Shown here one piece after another: positions 32,157 to 42,052 of a stretch of 64,000 nt of DNA. The notes beneath the pieces are model-generated. The model saw nothing but the letters and a program-made list of their open reading frames with translations, made no database searches and was not told where the DNA came from. Source of the stretch: Acidobacteriota bacterium (lineage in GTDB: Bacteria > Acidobacteriota > UBA6911); NCBI GenBank assembly GCA_012719355.1, contig JAAYAM010000117.1, positions 1-64,000 of the forward strand, given 5' to 3'. Position 1 is the stretch's first letter. Every line of letters starts with the position of its first letter. The position numbers and the translations under genes are program-made.

Positions 32157-33539
32157 CTATTTCCCTACGCAGAACTGCGAAAAAATCTCGTCCAGAATAT
32201 CCTCGACTCCGGTTTCTCCCGTAATCGCCCCGAGATGGCGCAGGCTGCGGTGAAGGTCAGCGAGTGCAAACTCCTCGGAAAGACCTGAATACAAAGCAGT
32301 TATAGAGTCGGTCAGCGCGAGTTCCGCCTCCTCCAGGTTCCTGCAGTGCCGCAGGTTCGTTACCAGAATCCCTTCCTGGCTCGAAGCTGCGGGACCCAGG
32401 AGGCGCTCCAGAATGACGTTGCGAAGCTCCCCAACGCCGTCCATGGTCTTTGCCGAAACCTCGACCGCAGGATTGAACCCGGCAAACTCCTTCTTCTCCA
32501 AAGCCGACCAGCAGGACGGCAGGTCCCGCTTGTTCAGCGCGGCAACGCACAGGATCCCCACAAGCTGCTCCTTCAGAACGAGGTCCTCCTCCGAAAGCGG
32601 TCGGCTCGTGTCCGCCACAAGCAGGACGAGATCGGCGTCGGCGATCGCCTGGCGACTTCTGTCGATCCCGAGTCGCTCGATTGCGTCATGCGGCTCCCGG
32701 ATCCCCGCGGTGTCTGCAATCCGGACCGGGATTCCTCCAATACTGGTGAATTCCGATACCAGGTCCCGTGTAGTCCCGGGTACGTCGGTGACAATCGAAC
32801 GTTCCTGAGCAAGGAGCGCATTGAAAAGGCTGCTCTTTCCTGCATTCGGTCGGCCCACGACCGCCATGCTGAAGCCGTTCCTCACGATTCTGCCGCGGTG
32901 AAACGAGTCGATCATGCGCTTGAGTTCCGCACGCGCTTCTTCGAGACGGTCCGAGAGCGTGTCGCGGGAAGCGACCGGAAGATCCTCTTCCGCAAACTCC
33001 ACGGCGGACTCCAGCTGCGCAATTATGTCTATCAGGCTCTTCCTCAATGGGCCGAGGCGGCTGGCAAGCGATCCGGACCGCTGTCGTGCCGCCACCTGCG
33101 CCTGGTAGAGTGTCGTCGATTCTATGATGTCCCGCACCGCTTCGGCCTGGCTCAGGTCAATGCGGCCGTGCAGAAACGCTCTCATGGTGAATTCGCCCGG
33201 TTCGGCCAGGCGCGCTCCGAGGTTGCACAGCGATTCAAGCAGGGCGGCTGCCAGAACCGGACTGCCGTGAAGCGAAAATTCCGCCATGTCTTCGCCCGTG
33301 TAGGAATGCGGGGCGCGGTAGCTGATAAGAATCCCCTCGTCGATTTCAGACCCGTTGTGCGGATCGATGATCCGGCCGAGAAGTGCATGGCGTGAAGCAA
33401 AGCTTTCACACGGCTTTTGCGGCACAAAGATGCGCCCGGCCAGCGCAGCGCTTTCGGGGCCGCTCATCCGCACTACCGCGATTCCCGAACGGCCGGGCGG
33501 TGTCGACAGGGCGCAGATTGTGTCTGACAGGTCTCCCAT
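32157..33539 (-). CDS. mnmE: tRNA modification GTPase MnmE
   Basis: A 460-residue GTPase acting with MnmG. The N-terminal folate-binding domain (about 1-120, [21 protein letters not shown]) is followed by a helical domain and an inserted G domain. The latter has [15 protein letters not shown], the DTAGI switch region and the NKRD specificity motif. The family hallmark C-terminal CxGK is present as the last four residues (CVGK). The reading frame is open to 33659 but family alignment puts the start at ATG 33539, although no clear Shine-Dalgarno precedes it. Translation may be coupled to jag, whose stop is 37 bp upstream. Confidence 0.96.
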   Translation of the reverse strand: MGDLSDTICALSTPPGRSGIAVVRMSGPESAALAGRIFVPQKPCESFASRHALLGRIIDPHNGSEIDEGILISYRAPHSYTGEDMAEFSLHGSPVLAAALLESLCNLGARLAEPGEFTMRAFLHGRIDLSQAEAVRDIIESTTLYQAQVAARQRSGSLASRLGPLRKSLIDIIAQLESAVEFAEEDLPVASRDTLSDRLEEARAELKRMIDSFHRGRIVRNGFSMAVVGRPNAGKSSLFNALLAQERSIVTDVPGTTRDLVSEFTSIGGIPVRIADTAGIREPHDAIERLGIDRSRQAIADADLVLLVADTSRPLSEEDLVLKEQLVGILCVAALNKRDLPSCWSALEKKEFAGFNPAVEVSAKTMDGVGELRNVILERLLGPAASSQEGILVTNLRHCRNLEEAELALTDSITALYSGLSEEFALADLHRSLRHLGAITGETGVEDILDEIFSQFCVGK

Positions 33540-33576
33540 ATGGAACAGGGGTTCGGCGATGTCCGCGACAAGGCGC

Positions 33577-34071
33577 TTATGAAGGATAGATCGTGACGCT
33601 GCGGTTGTCCCCTTCTCCTTCGCTCTGGGTGTGCACCCCGTTTCTGTCCGCAAGGGCAAGATGCACGATCCGTCGCTCGCGCGGGGACATCGGCTGGAGG
33701 GTCAGCGGTTTGCGAAGCGCGGTCACTTTCTCTGAAGCCATCTGTGCCAACAGGATGAGCTCCGCCTCGCGGTGCTGCCGGTAATGGTCCGAGTCGAACA
33801 CAATCCCCGGGGCTTCTTCCTTCCCGGCCCGGAACACGCGATTTACCAGGTATTCCATCCCGTTGAGCAGCGCCGCGGTGTTCGACAGAAGGTACGACCT
33901 GTCGGGCCCGGTCAAATTGACGCGAATGCTTTCGCCCTCTTGCGTCACCTCGACCGAGAGATCCAACTGCAGCTTCGACACAAGGTCACGGCAGAAAAGG
34001 TCAACCGCCTCGGTCGAGCGCTCCCGCCCGCTATTTCGATGGCTTTGCCCGGTCAGCTGACTTTCCGTCAC
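33577..34071 (-). CDS. jag: Jag/KhpB-like R3H-domain RNA-binding protein
   Basis: A 164-residue protein with a KH-like segment (about 20-90, lacking a clean GxxG loop) and a C-terminal R3H domain: RQHREAELILLAQMASEKV and PMSPRERRIVHLAL, with the arginine-x3-histidine. In Firmicutes KhpB binds RNA with KhpA; elsewhere the role is less clear. GTG 34071 starts inside yidC, overlapping it by 41 bp. It lacks the N-terminal Jag-N domain of the longer homologues. Confidence 0.85.
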   Translation of the reverse strand: MTESQLTGQSHRNSGRERSTEAVDLFCRDLVSKLQLDLSVEVTQEGESIRVNLTGPDRSYLLSNTAALLNGMEYLVNRVFRAGKEEAPGIVFDSDHYRQHREAELILLAQMASEKVTALRKPLTLQPMSPRERRIVHLALADRNGVHTQSEGEGDNRSVTIYPS

Positions 34072-35704
34072 TCATCCACCTCTCTGCAATTTTCTGGAAT
34101 GTAACCTGGAAGATATTACTGCACAGGAAATACAGGTTCAAGCCGGCCGAAAGATTGAGGAACATGAACGTGAAGATTACAGGCATGATGTTCATTATTC
34201 TGGACTGCATCGGATCCGCACCCGGGGCCATCGGGGTCATCTTCTGCGAAATGAAGGCCGTGATTCCCATGACAATTGGTAGGACGTAATTCGGATCTTT
34301 CGACGACAGATCCTGGATCCACAGGATGAAAGGAGCATGCCGCAGCTCGATCGAATAGGCCAGCAATGAGTAGAACGCAAACAACAGCGGGAACTGCAGC
34401 AGCAGCGGCAGACAGCCGCCGAGCGGATTCACGTTGTGCTCCTTGTACAGGGCCATGATCTCCCGGTTCATGTCCGCGCGCTTCGGATCCGTCTTTTTGT
34501 ATTTCCGGTATTTCTCCTGAATCGCCTTTACCTTCGGCTGCACGACCTGCATCTTCTTCATCGAAATCATCTGCTTGAGCCTGAAGGGGAACAGCAAAAG
34601 CGACAGCAGGAAAGTCAGTATAATGATGGCGTAGCCGTAATTATGAACGTACTGGTAAATCCACTTCAACGATGCCAGCAGCGGGAGCACGATGATTGAG
34701 AACATCCCGTAGTCGATCACCCCGGTGATATCAGCCGCCCTTACCGCCTCCAGATCCGACTGCTTCTTGGGACCGATGTAGAGTGAGTAATCAAGAGAAC
34801 CGGAAACCGGCGTCGTCAGTCTCAGCAGATCCCGCGCGACCTCGCTGCCGTCATGCGCTACCGCCCTGACGGGCCTCTTCTGCAGCTCAATCTCCGGAAA
34901 CGGCTGCGACGGAATCGCAACCATGGTGAAGTACTGCATGTCCAAACCGGCCCACCGGATTGTATCCGATATCCTCTTTATGTTCTCGTCATCGGGAGGC
35001 GACTGACGTTCAACCTCTCCATCGGCGTAATAGATCGCCTTGAGCCCTGCCGGATTGAGCACGTGTTCCTTTTCCGGTCCTATGTCCTGTCCAAGCAGAA
35101 ATCTTCCTTCGAGAGGCTTTCCCCCTTTCTCAGAAGTCACCTTCAGCCCGACTATGTAGTTGCTCTTCTCGAAATGGTAGCGCTTCGTAATGACCAGATC
35201 GCCGCGCTTGAGCCTCAGGACTACGGTCGCCGGCGGGACCAGTTCATCCCCCGTGTTGCCGTTCTCGATCTCAACTTCATACAGCTCCCCGTTGGCCAGC
35301 TGCGTCGCTTTTTCATCCTCAAACAACAACGTCCCAGGATAGGAACGGTCTCGCCCGGGCGCTATCATCTCAAACGCCCGGTTCTTCTCCGACTGGTAGT
35401 GCTCCAGTTCCCAGCTTTTCAGGATCCCGCCCCTGTTGTCCAGCACGGCCTGGTAGCGTTCCCCCTTTACCAGCACGGTACGCGCCGCAGCGACTGTATC
35501 CCCAGCCGAAGAAGGGGCGGTCGTTTCCTGCACCGCCGGTTCAGGTGCTGCAGATTCGGGCTTTTCCCGGCTTATCTCGGCGGTCCGTTTCTGACTATCC
35601 GGAACCGAGGCCCTGCGGACGGGCATCTGACTCTGCTGGTAGAACTGAAAGCCTATCAATACCAGAACGGACAGGATTATGGCGATTATTGTACGTTTTT
35701 CCAT
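34031..35704 (-). CDS. yidC: Membrane protein insertase YidC
   Basis: A 557-residue inner-membrane insertase. It has an N-terminal TM helix (4-22), a large periplasmic beta-supersandwich domain (about 70-340) as in Gram-negative YidC, and the conserved five-TM insertase core. The core holds IYQYVHNYGYAIIILTF, the C1 coiled coil with QPKVKAIQEKYR, and GGCLPLLLQFPLLFAFYSLL. The core arginine expected in TM2 is consistent with FPFRLKQ. The periplasmic domain supports a diderm host. It is between yidD and jag and overlaps jag by 41 bp. Confidence 0.97.
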   Translation of the reverse strand: MEKRTIIAIILSVLVLIGFQFYQQSQMPVRRASVPDSQKRTAEISREKPESAAPEPAVQETTAPSSAGDTVAAARTVLVKGERYQAVLDNRGGILKSWELEHYQSEKNRAFEMIAPGRDRSYPGTLLFEDEKATQLANGELYEVEIENGNTGDELVPPATVVLRLKRGDLVITKRYHFEKSNYIVGLKVTSEKGGKPLEGRFLLGQDIGPEKEHVLNPAGLKAIYYADGEVERQSPPDDENIKRISDTIRWAGLDMQYFTMVAIPSQPFPEIELQKRPVRAVAHDGSEVARDLLRLTTPVSGSLDYSLYIGPKKQSDLEAVRAADITGVIDYGMFSIIVLPLLASLKWIYQYVHNYGYAIIILTFLLSLLLFPFRLKQMISMKKMQVVQPKVKAIQEKYRKYKKTDPKRADMNREIMALYKEHNVNPLGGCLPLLLQFPLLFAFYSLLAYSIELRHAPFILWIQDLSSKDPNYVLPIVMGITAFISQKMTPMAPGADPMQSRIMNIMPVIFTFMFLNLSAGLNLYFLCSNIFQVTFQKIAERWMSDGKSADRAKPSK

Positions 35705-35791
35705 GATCTGTGCAGAAGACGCTACGGAGCACTCCTCATTTATTTAAGATAACAATATATGTTGGACCAGATGAAGCCTGCCGGCCTGGTC

Positions 35792-36037
35792 TCAAGGAAC
35801 CGGATCAAATCCACCGGCACAAAACGGATGACATCTCAGCAGACGCCACACGCCGAGAAACATCCCACGAAGCAAACCCCTCTTCTGGATCGCCTGGTAC
35901 ATGTAGACCGAACACGTCGGTTCAAAACGGCAGGCTCGAGGGAGAAAAGGCGAAATGAACTGCTTGTAGAACTGCAAGAGCAAAAGAGCCGGTTTCCTGA
36001 TCCACTCGCGGAAGGACCTCTTCATGCGCATTATCAC
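35792..36037 (-). CDS. yidD: Membrane protein insertion efficiency factor YidD
   Basis: An 81-residue YidD. It has an amphipathic membrane-associated N-terminus and the family core [31 protein letters not shown] with the two cysteines, then [18 protein letters not shown]. It works with YidC in membrane insertion. Its ATG overlaps the rnpA stop by 4 bp. An 87-bp gap separates it from yidC. Confidence 0.95.
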   Translation of the reverse strand: MIMRMKRSFREWIRKPALLLLQFYKQFISPFLPRACRFEPTCSVYMYQAIQKRGLLRGMFLGVWRLLRCHPFCAGGFDPVP

Positions 36038-36414
36038 CAGTTTTCCGCCGGCGCCGATCCGCTCCGGCAGAGTCTCTGCGCCGCGGACAGGAATTCAGCC
36101 CGCAGCTCGTGGTAGCTCGCGTCAGCGCAGCCACTCCTGACATTGACCACGATGTCGTAATGCCCCGGGATTTCACCCGCAAACCTGCGGAAGATCTCCC
36201 GAAACCGACGCTTAATGCGATTCCGTGTTACTGCGCAGCCTACTTTTCTTGAAACCGTCAGGCCCAGTCGATGGCGCCCGACTTTATTCTCACGGCCAAA
36301 CAGCACAAAACGCCTGGAAGGTACCTTCACCCCCTCCCGGTAAAGCATCCGGTAGTCCGAGGAACGTACGATCCGGGCTTCGTGGGGAAACACTTCGGAG
36401 GTTGTTTTAACCAC
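36034..36414 (-). CDS. rnpA: Ribonuclease P protein component
   Basis: A 126-residue basic protein subunit of RNase P. The RNR motif [17 protein letters not shown] and the N-terminal [19 protein letters not shown] strand region are clear. GTG 36414 lies within the end of rpmH (8-bp overlap), the classic rpmH-rnpA arrangement. A second GTG eight codons downstream is possible. Confidence 0.95.
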   Translation of the reverse strand: MVKTTSEVFPHEARIVRSSDYRMLYREGVKVPSRRFVLFGRENKVGRHRLGLTVSRKVGCAVTRNRIKRRFREIFRRFAGEIPGHYDIVVNVRSGCADASYHELRAEFLSAAQRLCRSGSAPAENW

Positions 36415-36547
36415 TCACCGTCAGCCTTTTGCGGCCCTTGGCACGCCTGCGCTTCAACACCAGCCGCCCGCCTTTGGTTGACATCCTCTCCATAAAGCCG
36501 TGGGTCTTTTTCCGCTTGCTGTTGTTAGGTTGGAACGTCCTTTTCAT
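36407..36547 (-). CDS. rpmH: Large ribosomal subunit protein bL34
   Basis: A 46-residue protein read by hand on the minus strand from ATG 36547: it begins [18 protein letters not shown] and ends [14 protein letters not shown], an unmistakable bL34. It is the first gene of the rpmH-rnpA-yidD-yidC run. In many bacteria dnaA lies directly upstream; here the neighbour is the divergent Rrf2 regulator. Confidence 0.97.
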   Translation of the reverse strand: MKRTFQPNNSKRKKTHGFMERMSTKGGRLVLKRRRAKGRKRLTVSG

Positions 36548-36682
36548 GATACTAGTTTCTCCACGTGACTGCTTCAGCCCCGAATTTCAAAAACATAAAT
36601 CATAGAAACTGCCCGTTGAAAAAGCAAGCGTTAACCGGCCTGGGGGGTGAAGTTGCGCATGACCTTTTTTCCCTTCTTCTCG

Positions 36683-36711
36683 TTGACATTATGAGTAAAT
36701 CATACTATTTT
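36683..36711 (+). promoter_or_regulatory. Sigma-70-type promoter of the suf operon
   Basis: A perfect TTGACA (36683-36688), a 17-bp spacer and TATTTT (36706-36711) predict transcription near 36718. It is 40 bp before the Rrf2 regulator start. Confidence 0.6.
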
Positions 36712-36725
36712 GATCCTGGACCAAA
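36709..36725. promoter_or_regulatory. Candidate Rrf2/IscR-type operator over the suf promoter
   Basis: TTTGATCC-T-GGACCAAA is an inverted repeat with 7 of 8 arm bases matching. It spans the end of the -10 and the predicted start site, the place where a repressor of the downstream Rrf2-suf operon would block initiation. Confidence 0.5.
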
Positions 36726-36751
36726 TCGGTACTGTATTGAGGACAGATCGG

Positions 36752-37225
36752 ATGCTCAGGGTTACCAAACTGGCTGATTATGGAATTATAGTACTTACCT
36801 ACTTCGCGAGGAATCGCGAGGCGGTCTGGAACGCGCGCGACATCGCCCAGGCGATAAAGCTGCCGCTCCCGGTAATCAGTAAAGTACTTAAGTTATTGAG
36901 CAAAGAAGGGTTACTAAAGTCACAGCGCGGCATCAAGGGTGGCTATTCCCTGGCGCTTCCACCCGAAGAAATCACCGTTGCTTCCATAATCCGCGCCGTC
37001 GAAGGGCCGATCGCCATGACCGAATGCACCTATACCGCGGGCGAATGCAGCCTTGAACCCCGATGCCCGGTCCGAACGAACTGGCAGATGATAAATTACG
37101 CGATCCATTCGGCCCTGGAACAGATCACGCTAGTGCAAATGACTCAGCCGCTGCAGTGTCCGACGATTACTCTCGTTCCCTGGAGTCAGTCGGCAACGAA
37201 GGGATTAGATTATGAAAACTGCTGA
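36752..37225 (+). CDS. Rrf2-family (IscR-like) regulator of Fe-S cluster assembly
   Basis: A 157-residue Rrf2 protein. The winged HTH (about 1-70) reads [16 protein letters not shown]...[38 protein letters not shown]. Three cysteines at 92, 99 and 105 ([15 protein letters not shown]) match the 2Fe-2S ligands of IscR, although the first spacing is one residue longer. It probably senses cluster status and represses the suf operon it heads. GAGGA lies eight bases before ATG 36752. It overlaps sufB by 14 bp. Confidence 0.93.
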   Translation: MLRVTKLADYGIIVLTYFARNREAVWNARDIAQAIKLPLPVISKVLKLLSKEGLLKSQRGIKGGYSLALPPEEITVASIIRAVEGPIAMTECTYTAGECSLEPRCPVRTNWQMINYAIHSALEQITLVQMTQPLQCPTITLVPWSQSATKGLDYENC

Positions 37226-38654
37226 AAGCATCCATGAACTGGCCGAACGCGAGTACAAGTACGGTTTCGTAACCGACATCGAAACCGATATGGTCCCTCC
37301 CGGACTTGATGAAGATATCATCCGGCTTATCTCGGCGAAAAAGAACGAGCCGGAATTTATGCTGGAGTGGCGCCTGAAAGCCTTCCGTCACTGGAAGACC
37401 CTGAAGGAGCCGACCTGGGCCAACGTTCACTATCCTCCGATCGACTATCAGCGGATCTCCTACTATGCCGCGCCGAAAATGAAGTCCAAGCCGAAGAGTC
37501 TGGACGAGGTCGACCCGGAATTGCTGGCCACTTACGAGAAACTCGGAATTCCTTTGAGAGAGCGCGAACTGCTGGCCGGGGTTGCGGTGGATGCGGTCTT
37601 CGACAGCGTCTCTGTCGCAACGACTTTCAAGGAGAAGCTCGCCGACCTCGGGATCATATTCTGCTCGTTTTCCGATGCGGTACAGAACCATCCGGATCTG
37701 GTACAGAAATATCTCGGCGATGTCGTCCCTTATACCGATAACTTCTTCGCGGCCCTCAATTCAGCCGTCTTTTCAGACGGCTCCTTCTGTTACATCCCTA
37801 AAGGGGTGCGCTGTCCGATGGAGCTGTCGACATACTTCCGCATCAACGCCGCTTCGACGGGACAGTTTGAGCGAACGCTCATCATCGCAGAGGAAGGGAG
37901 CTACGTCAGTTACCTTGAAGGGTGCACCGCGCCGATGCGGGACGAAAACCAGCTCCACGCCGCTGTCGTCGAGCTGATCGCGCACGACAATGCGTCAATC
38001 AAATACTCGACCGTGCAGAACTGGTATCCGGGCGACAAGGACGGCAAAGGGGGGATCTACAACTTCGTCACCAAAAGAGGCAAATGCAAGGGGGTCAACT
38101 CGAAGATCTCCTGGACGCAGGTCGAGACAGGTTCCGCCATTACCTGGAAGTATCCCAGCTGCATCCTCATGGGGGACAACTCCGTCGGCGAGTTCTATTC
38201 AGTCGCGCTGACCAATAACTACCAGCAGGCCGACACCGGAACCAAGATGATCCACCTCGGAAAGAACACCCGCAGCACCATAGTTTCCAAGGGGATTTCC
38301 GCCGGCCGTGGTCAGAACACCTACCGCGGAATGGTCAAGATCATGAAGAATGCAGAGCGTGCGCGTAATTACTCCCGTTGCGACTCTCTCCTGATAGGCG
38401 ACAAGTGCGGCGCCCACACCTTCCCCTACATAGAAGTGAAGAATTCGACGGCCCAGATGGAGCATGAAGCATCGACTTCTAAGATCGGGGAAGACCAGCT
38501 TTTCTATTGCCAGCAGCGGGGTATCGCACCCGAAGCCGCCGTTTCCATGATCGTCAACGGCTTCTGTAAAGAAGTATTCAAGGAACTGCCCATGGAATTC
38601 GCAGTGGAAGCGCAGAAACTGCTGAGCGTCAGTCTCGAGGGGAGTGTCGGCTGA
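37212..38654 (+). CDS. sufB: Fe-S cluster scaffold subunit SufB
   Basis: A 480-residue beta-helix scaffold of the SufBCD complex. Typical blocks are [29 protein letters not shown], the core YCQQRGI motif near the C-terminus and a conserved [23 protein letters not shown]. SufB accepts sulfur from SufS-SufU and assembles the nascent cluster with SufD and the SufC ATPase. ATG 37212 lies inside the end of the regulator gene, implying translational coupling. Confidence 0.97.
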   Translation: MKTAESIHELAEREYKYGFVTDIETDMVPPGLDEDIIRLISAKKNEPEFMLEWRLKAFRHWKTLKEPTWANVHYPPIDYQRISYYAAPKMKSKPKSLDEVDPELLATYEKLGIPLRERELLAGVAVDAVFDSVSVATTFKEKLADLGIIFCSFSDAVQNHPDLVQKYLGDVVPYTDNFFAALNSAVFSDGSFCYIPKGVRCPMELSTYFRINAASTGQFERTLIIAEEGSYVSYLEGCTAPMRDENQLHAAVVELIAHDNASIKYSTVQNWYPGDKDGKGGIYNFVTKRGKCKGVNSKISWTQVETGSAITWKYPSCILMGDNSVGEFYSVALTNNYQQADTGTKMIHLGKNTRSTIVSKGISAGRGQNTYRGMVKIMKNAERARNYSRCDSLLIGDKCGAHTFPYIEVKNSTAQMEHEASTSKIGEDQLFYCQQRGIAPEAAVSMIVNGFCKEVFKELPMEFAVEAQKLLSVSLEGSVG

Positions 38655-38679
38655 ACCGTTCTGGTGGAGAGGGGAAATA

Positions 38680-39450
38680 ATGCTGGAAATCAGAGATTTG
38701 CATGTGTCGATAGATGGAAAGGAAATCCTGCACGGGATCAACCTCGTGGTCAACCCTGGCGAAATTCACGCAATTATGGGCCCCAACGGCTCAGGCAAGA
38801 GCACGCTGGCCAAAGTTCTGGCCGGACGCGAAGGATATACCCCGACAAGGGGCAAGGTGCTGTACAACGGGACGGACCTCCTTCAAATGCTGCCCGAGGA
38901 CCGCGCGCGTGAAGGAATATTTCTCGGTTTCCAGTACCCTGTCGAAATCCCGGGAGTGAGCAACATGTATTTCCTCAAGACCGCGCTTAACTCGATCAGG
39001 AAGCACAACGGCCTTGAAGAGCTCGATGCCATGGATTTCCTGGTTCTCGCGAAAGAGAAGATGAAACTGGTCGACATGGATGAAGGCCTCATCAACCGCG
39101 CGGTCAACGAGGGGTTCTCCGGCGGCGAGAAGAAGCGGAACGAAGTATTCCAGATGGCGGTGCTCGAGCCGAAGCTCGCCATACTTGACGAAACCGATTC
39201 CGGACTCGACATCGATGCCCTCAGGACCGTAGCCGATGGAGTCAATGCGCTGCGGAGGCCGGACCGGTCGATAGTGCTGGTCACTCACTATCAGCGGCTG
39301 CTCAACTATATAGTTCCGGACAAAGTACATGTTCTGCTTGACGGGCGGATTGTCAAATCCGGGGGAAAGGAACTTGCCCTGGAGCTTGAAGAGAAAGGAT
39401 ACGCGTGGCTCGAAAACGGAACCGGCAGCAAACCGGCGGTGATGTCGTAA
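38680..39450 (+). CDS. sufC: Fe-S cluster assembly ATPase SufC
   Basis: A 256-residue ABC-type ATPase. Walker A GPNGSGKSTLAKVL, Q-loop FLGFQYPVEIPG, the SufC-specific signature FSGGEKKRNEVFQM, Walker B LAILDETDSGLD and H-loop VTHYQR are all present. It powers conformational change of SufB-SufD. The ATG at 38680 follows GAGAGGGGA. It sits between sufB (25-bp gap) and sufD. Confidence 0.97.
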   Translation: MLEIRDLHVSIDGKEILHGINLVVNPGEIHAIMGPNGSGKSTLAKVLAGREGYTPTRGKVLYNGTDLLQMLPEDRAREGIFLGFQYPVEIPGVSNMYFLKTALNSIRKHNGLEELDAMDFLVLAKEKMKLVDMDEGLINRAVNEGFSGGEKKRNEVFQMAVLEPKLAILDETDSGLDIDALRTVADGVNALRRPDRSIVLVTHYQRLLNYIVPDKVHVLLDGRIVKSGGKELALELEEKGYAWLENGTGSKPAVMS

Positions 39451-39458
39451 GAGGAACG

Positions 39459-40796
39459 ATGATCGATCTGGTGGACGAGAAAAACAGCCATATCTCGAAT
39501 TTCGCCGAGTTTGAACGCAGCATGAACGGGCGCCACCCGTGGCTTGCTTCCCTCAGGAAAGATGCGCTCGCTCGCTTTGAGGCGCTCGGTCTTCCAACGA
39601 CACGCGATGAACAGTGGCGCTTCACCAATATCTCTCCCATAGCCGGAACCGCGTTCAGGCCGGCCGATCCGAAGCCCGACTCATTGACGGTCGCGGACAT
39701 CTCCAGCTACACCCTGTGCGAAGCGCGCTGCACGCAGCTCGTCTTTCTCAACGGCTCTTATTCCGAGAACCTCTCGACGGTGAAGTTTCTGCCGAAGGGA
39801 GTCCGGATCATCAGCCTCGCAAAGGCGCTCGAGACAGACCGGGAGCTGCTGGAGCCCTTGCTGTTGAACAGCCTTTCGGAGGATGATGCGTTCCGGGCCC
39901 TGAACACTGCATTCATGTCGGACGGTGCCTTTGTCTATCTTCCTCCGGGCACGACGGTCAAAGAACCCATTCACCTCCTGTTTCTGTCGTCGAGCCGTAC
40001 GGACCCGACGGCATCATTTCCGCGCAATATCATTGTTCTGGATGAAGGGAGTCAGGCCGACATCGTTGAAAGCTACGCGGGCCTCGACAGGGGAATTTAT
40101 TTCACCGATTCGGTGACCCAGGTTCTGATTGGACCAAACTGCAGCGTGGGGCACTACAAACTGCAGCGCGAGAGCCCCTCTTCCTTCCACCTTACCACAC
40201 TCCACGTAGTCCAGGATCGTGACAGCAGCTACTCCTCGCATTCCGTTTCGCTGGGAGGCGCGATTACCCGCAACAACTTCAATGTCGTGCTGAACGGCAG
40301 CGGCGCCGATTGCGAGCTCAATGGACTGTACGTCACAAAAGGGCATCAGCACGTCGATAATCACACGACCATCGACCATGCCATGCCCAACTGCACCAGC
40401 AGGGAACTCTACAAGGGAATTCTCGATGAGAACTCAACCGGAGTCTTCAATGGCAGAGTGGTCGTAAGGAAAGACGCGCAGAAGAGCAACGCCCGGCAGA
40501 CAAACAAGAATCTGCTCCTCTCGAGGCACGCAGGGATCAATACGACGCCGCAGCTCGAGATTTTTGCCGATGACGTAAAATGCGCCCACGGGGCGACAAT
40601 CGGACAGTTGAACGAAGAAGAGCTTTTCTATCTTCGGTCCCGCGGGATTGACAGGGACGCGGCGCGGACGCTCCTGACGTACGCCTTCGCCAGCGAGATG
40701 CTGGCAGCAATCAAGATTAAACCCATCCAGTGCCAGATCGACCTGGTGTTGATGAACAGGTTGTCGAGACACGAGACTACGCGGGGTTTACCATGA
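39459..40796 (+). CDS. sufD: Fe-S cluster assembly protein SufD
   Basis: A 445-residue paralogue of SufB. The N-terminal helical segment ([20 protein letters not shown]) is followed by the beta-helix core, with [27 protein letters not shown] and the conserved histidine. The C-terminal region ends [27 protein letters not shown]-like (here [15 protein letters not shown]). ATG 39459 has GAGGA just upstream. It overlaps sufS by 4 bp. Confidence 0.96.
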   Translation: [445 protein letters not shown]

Positions 40797-42052
40797 CAGC
40801 GGGCACAGGGAAAGATACCGCGAGGCCGGAGTTGGCCTACGATGTATCAAGCATACGTGAGGATTTTCCGATCTTCAGAGAGCCGGTAAATGGAAGGAGC
40901 CTCGTTTACCTGGACAATGCGGCGACGACCCAGAAACCGCAGAGCGTGATCGATGCGGTGACACGGTTCTACACCCGGGAATGTGCCAACATACACCGGG
41001 GGGTCCATTACCTGAGCGAACGGGCGACGGAGTCCTACGAAAACAGCCGTTCAAAAATCCGCCGATTCATCAACGCCAATTCCCTTCAGGAGGTCGTCTT
41101 CGTGCGGGGGACGACAGAGGCTGTGAACCTTGTTGCCCAGACATACGGACGCACTCACGTCGGTGCCGGCGACGAGATTGTCATTTCGGCTATGGAGCAC
41201 CACTCCAACATCGTCCCCTGGCAGCTCCTGTGTGAGGAGAAGAACGCCAGGATCCGAACGGTGCCGATCACGCGCACCGGAGAATTCATGCTTGACGAAT
41301 ACCGGGAGCTCCTTGGTCCAAAGACGCGGCTGGTCGCCGTGACTCATATCTCGAACGCGCTCGGAACGATCAACCCCGTGCAGGAGATAATCCGGCTGGC
41401 GCACGAGAGAAACATTCCGGTGCTTCTGGACGCCGCTCAGGCCGTGCAACATGTGCCAATCGACGTTCAGGCACTGGATTGCGACTTCCTCGCTTTTTCG
41501 GGTCACAAGATGTACGGCCCGACCGGAATCGGCGTTCTGTACGGAAAGGAGAACCTGCTGGAAGAGATGCCTCCTTACCAGGGGGGCGGAGATATGATCA
41601 GCTATGTCACATTCGAGAAGACTCTGTACAACCGCCTCCCATACAAATTTGAGGCGGGCACCCCTAATGTCGCCGGAGGAATAGGGTTGGGAGCAGCCGT
41701 CGATTACCTCGAATCGATAGGACTGGAGAACATCCGGGCTCACGAACACGACCTGATGAAATACGGCACGATGGAACTCTGGACGCTGGACGAGCTGACG
41801 ATCATCGGAACCGCCCGGGAAAAAGCAAGTGTGCTTTCGTTCATCATCGAAGGGATACATCCACACGATATCGGCACCATACTCGACAAGGAAGGGGTTG
41901 CGATCAGGACGGGCCACCACTGCGCACAGCCGGTGATGGACTTCTTCCACACTCCCGCCACCGCGAGGGCGTCTCTCGGCCTGTACAATACCCGTGAAGA
42001 TATCCAGGCCCTGGTTCATGGGCTCAGAAAGGTAAAAGAGGTGTTCCGGTAA
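40793..42052 (+). CDS. sufS: Cysteine desulfurase SufS
   Basis: A 419-residue PLP enzyme (group II) that abstracts sulfur from cysteine. The PLP lysine is K239 in FSGHKMYGP, the pyridine-nitrogen aspartate lies in LLDAAQA, and the active-site cysteine is C377 in RTGHHCAQP. The start ATG 40793 overlaps the sufD stop (ATGA); a longer frame upstream lies wholly within sufD. The one-base overlap with sufU suggests strict co-translation. Confidence 0.96.
   Translation: MTAGTGKDTARPELAYDVSSIREDFPIFREPVNGRSLVYLDNAATTQKPQSVIDAVTRFYTRECANIHRGVHYLSERATESYENSRSKIRRFINANSLQEVVFVRGTTEAVNLVAQTYGRTHVGAGDEIVISAMEHHSNIVPWQLLCEEKNARIRTVPITRTGEFMLDEYRELLGPKTRLVAVTHISNALGTINPVQEIIRLAHERNIPVLLDAAQAVQHVPIDVQALDCDFLAFSGHKMYGPTGIGVLYGKENLLEEMPPYQGGGDMISYVTFEKTLYNRLPYKFEAGTPNVAGGIGLGAAVDYLESIGLENIRAHEHDLMKYGTMELWTLDELTIIGTAREKASVLSFIIEGIHPHDIGTILDKEGVAIRTGHHCAQPVMDFFHTPATARASLGLYNTREDIQALVHGLRKVKEVFR

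Noticed and set aside
36548-36751. oriC in the rpmH-Rrf2 gap
   Set aside because: No DnaA-box cluster or AT-rich 13-mer repeats are visible, and dnaA is not adjacent.
41051-42019. 322-codon minus-strand open frame
   Set aside because: Antisense to sufS, with no recognisable motif.
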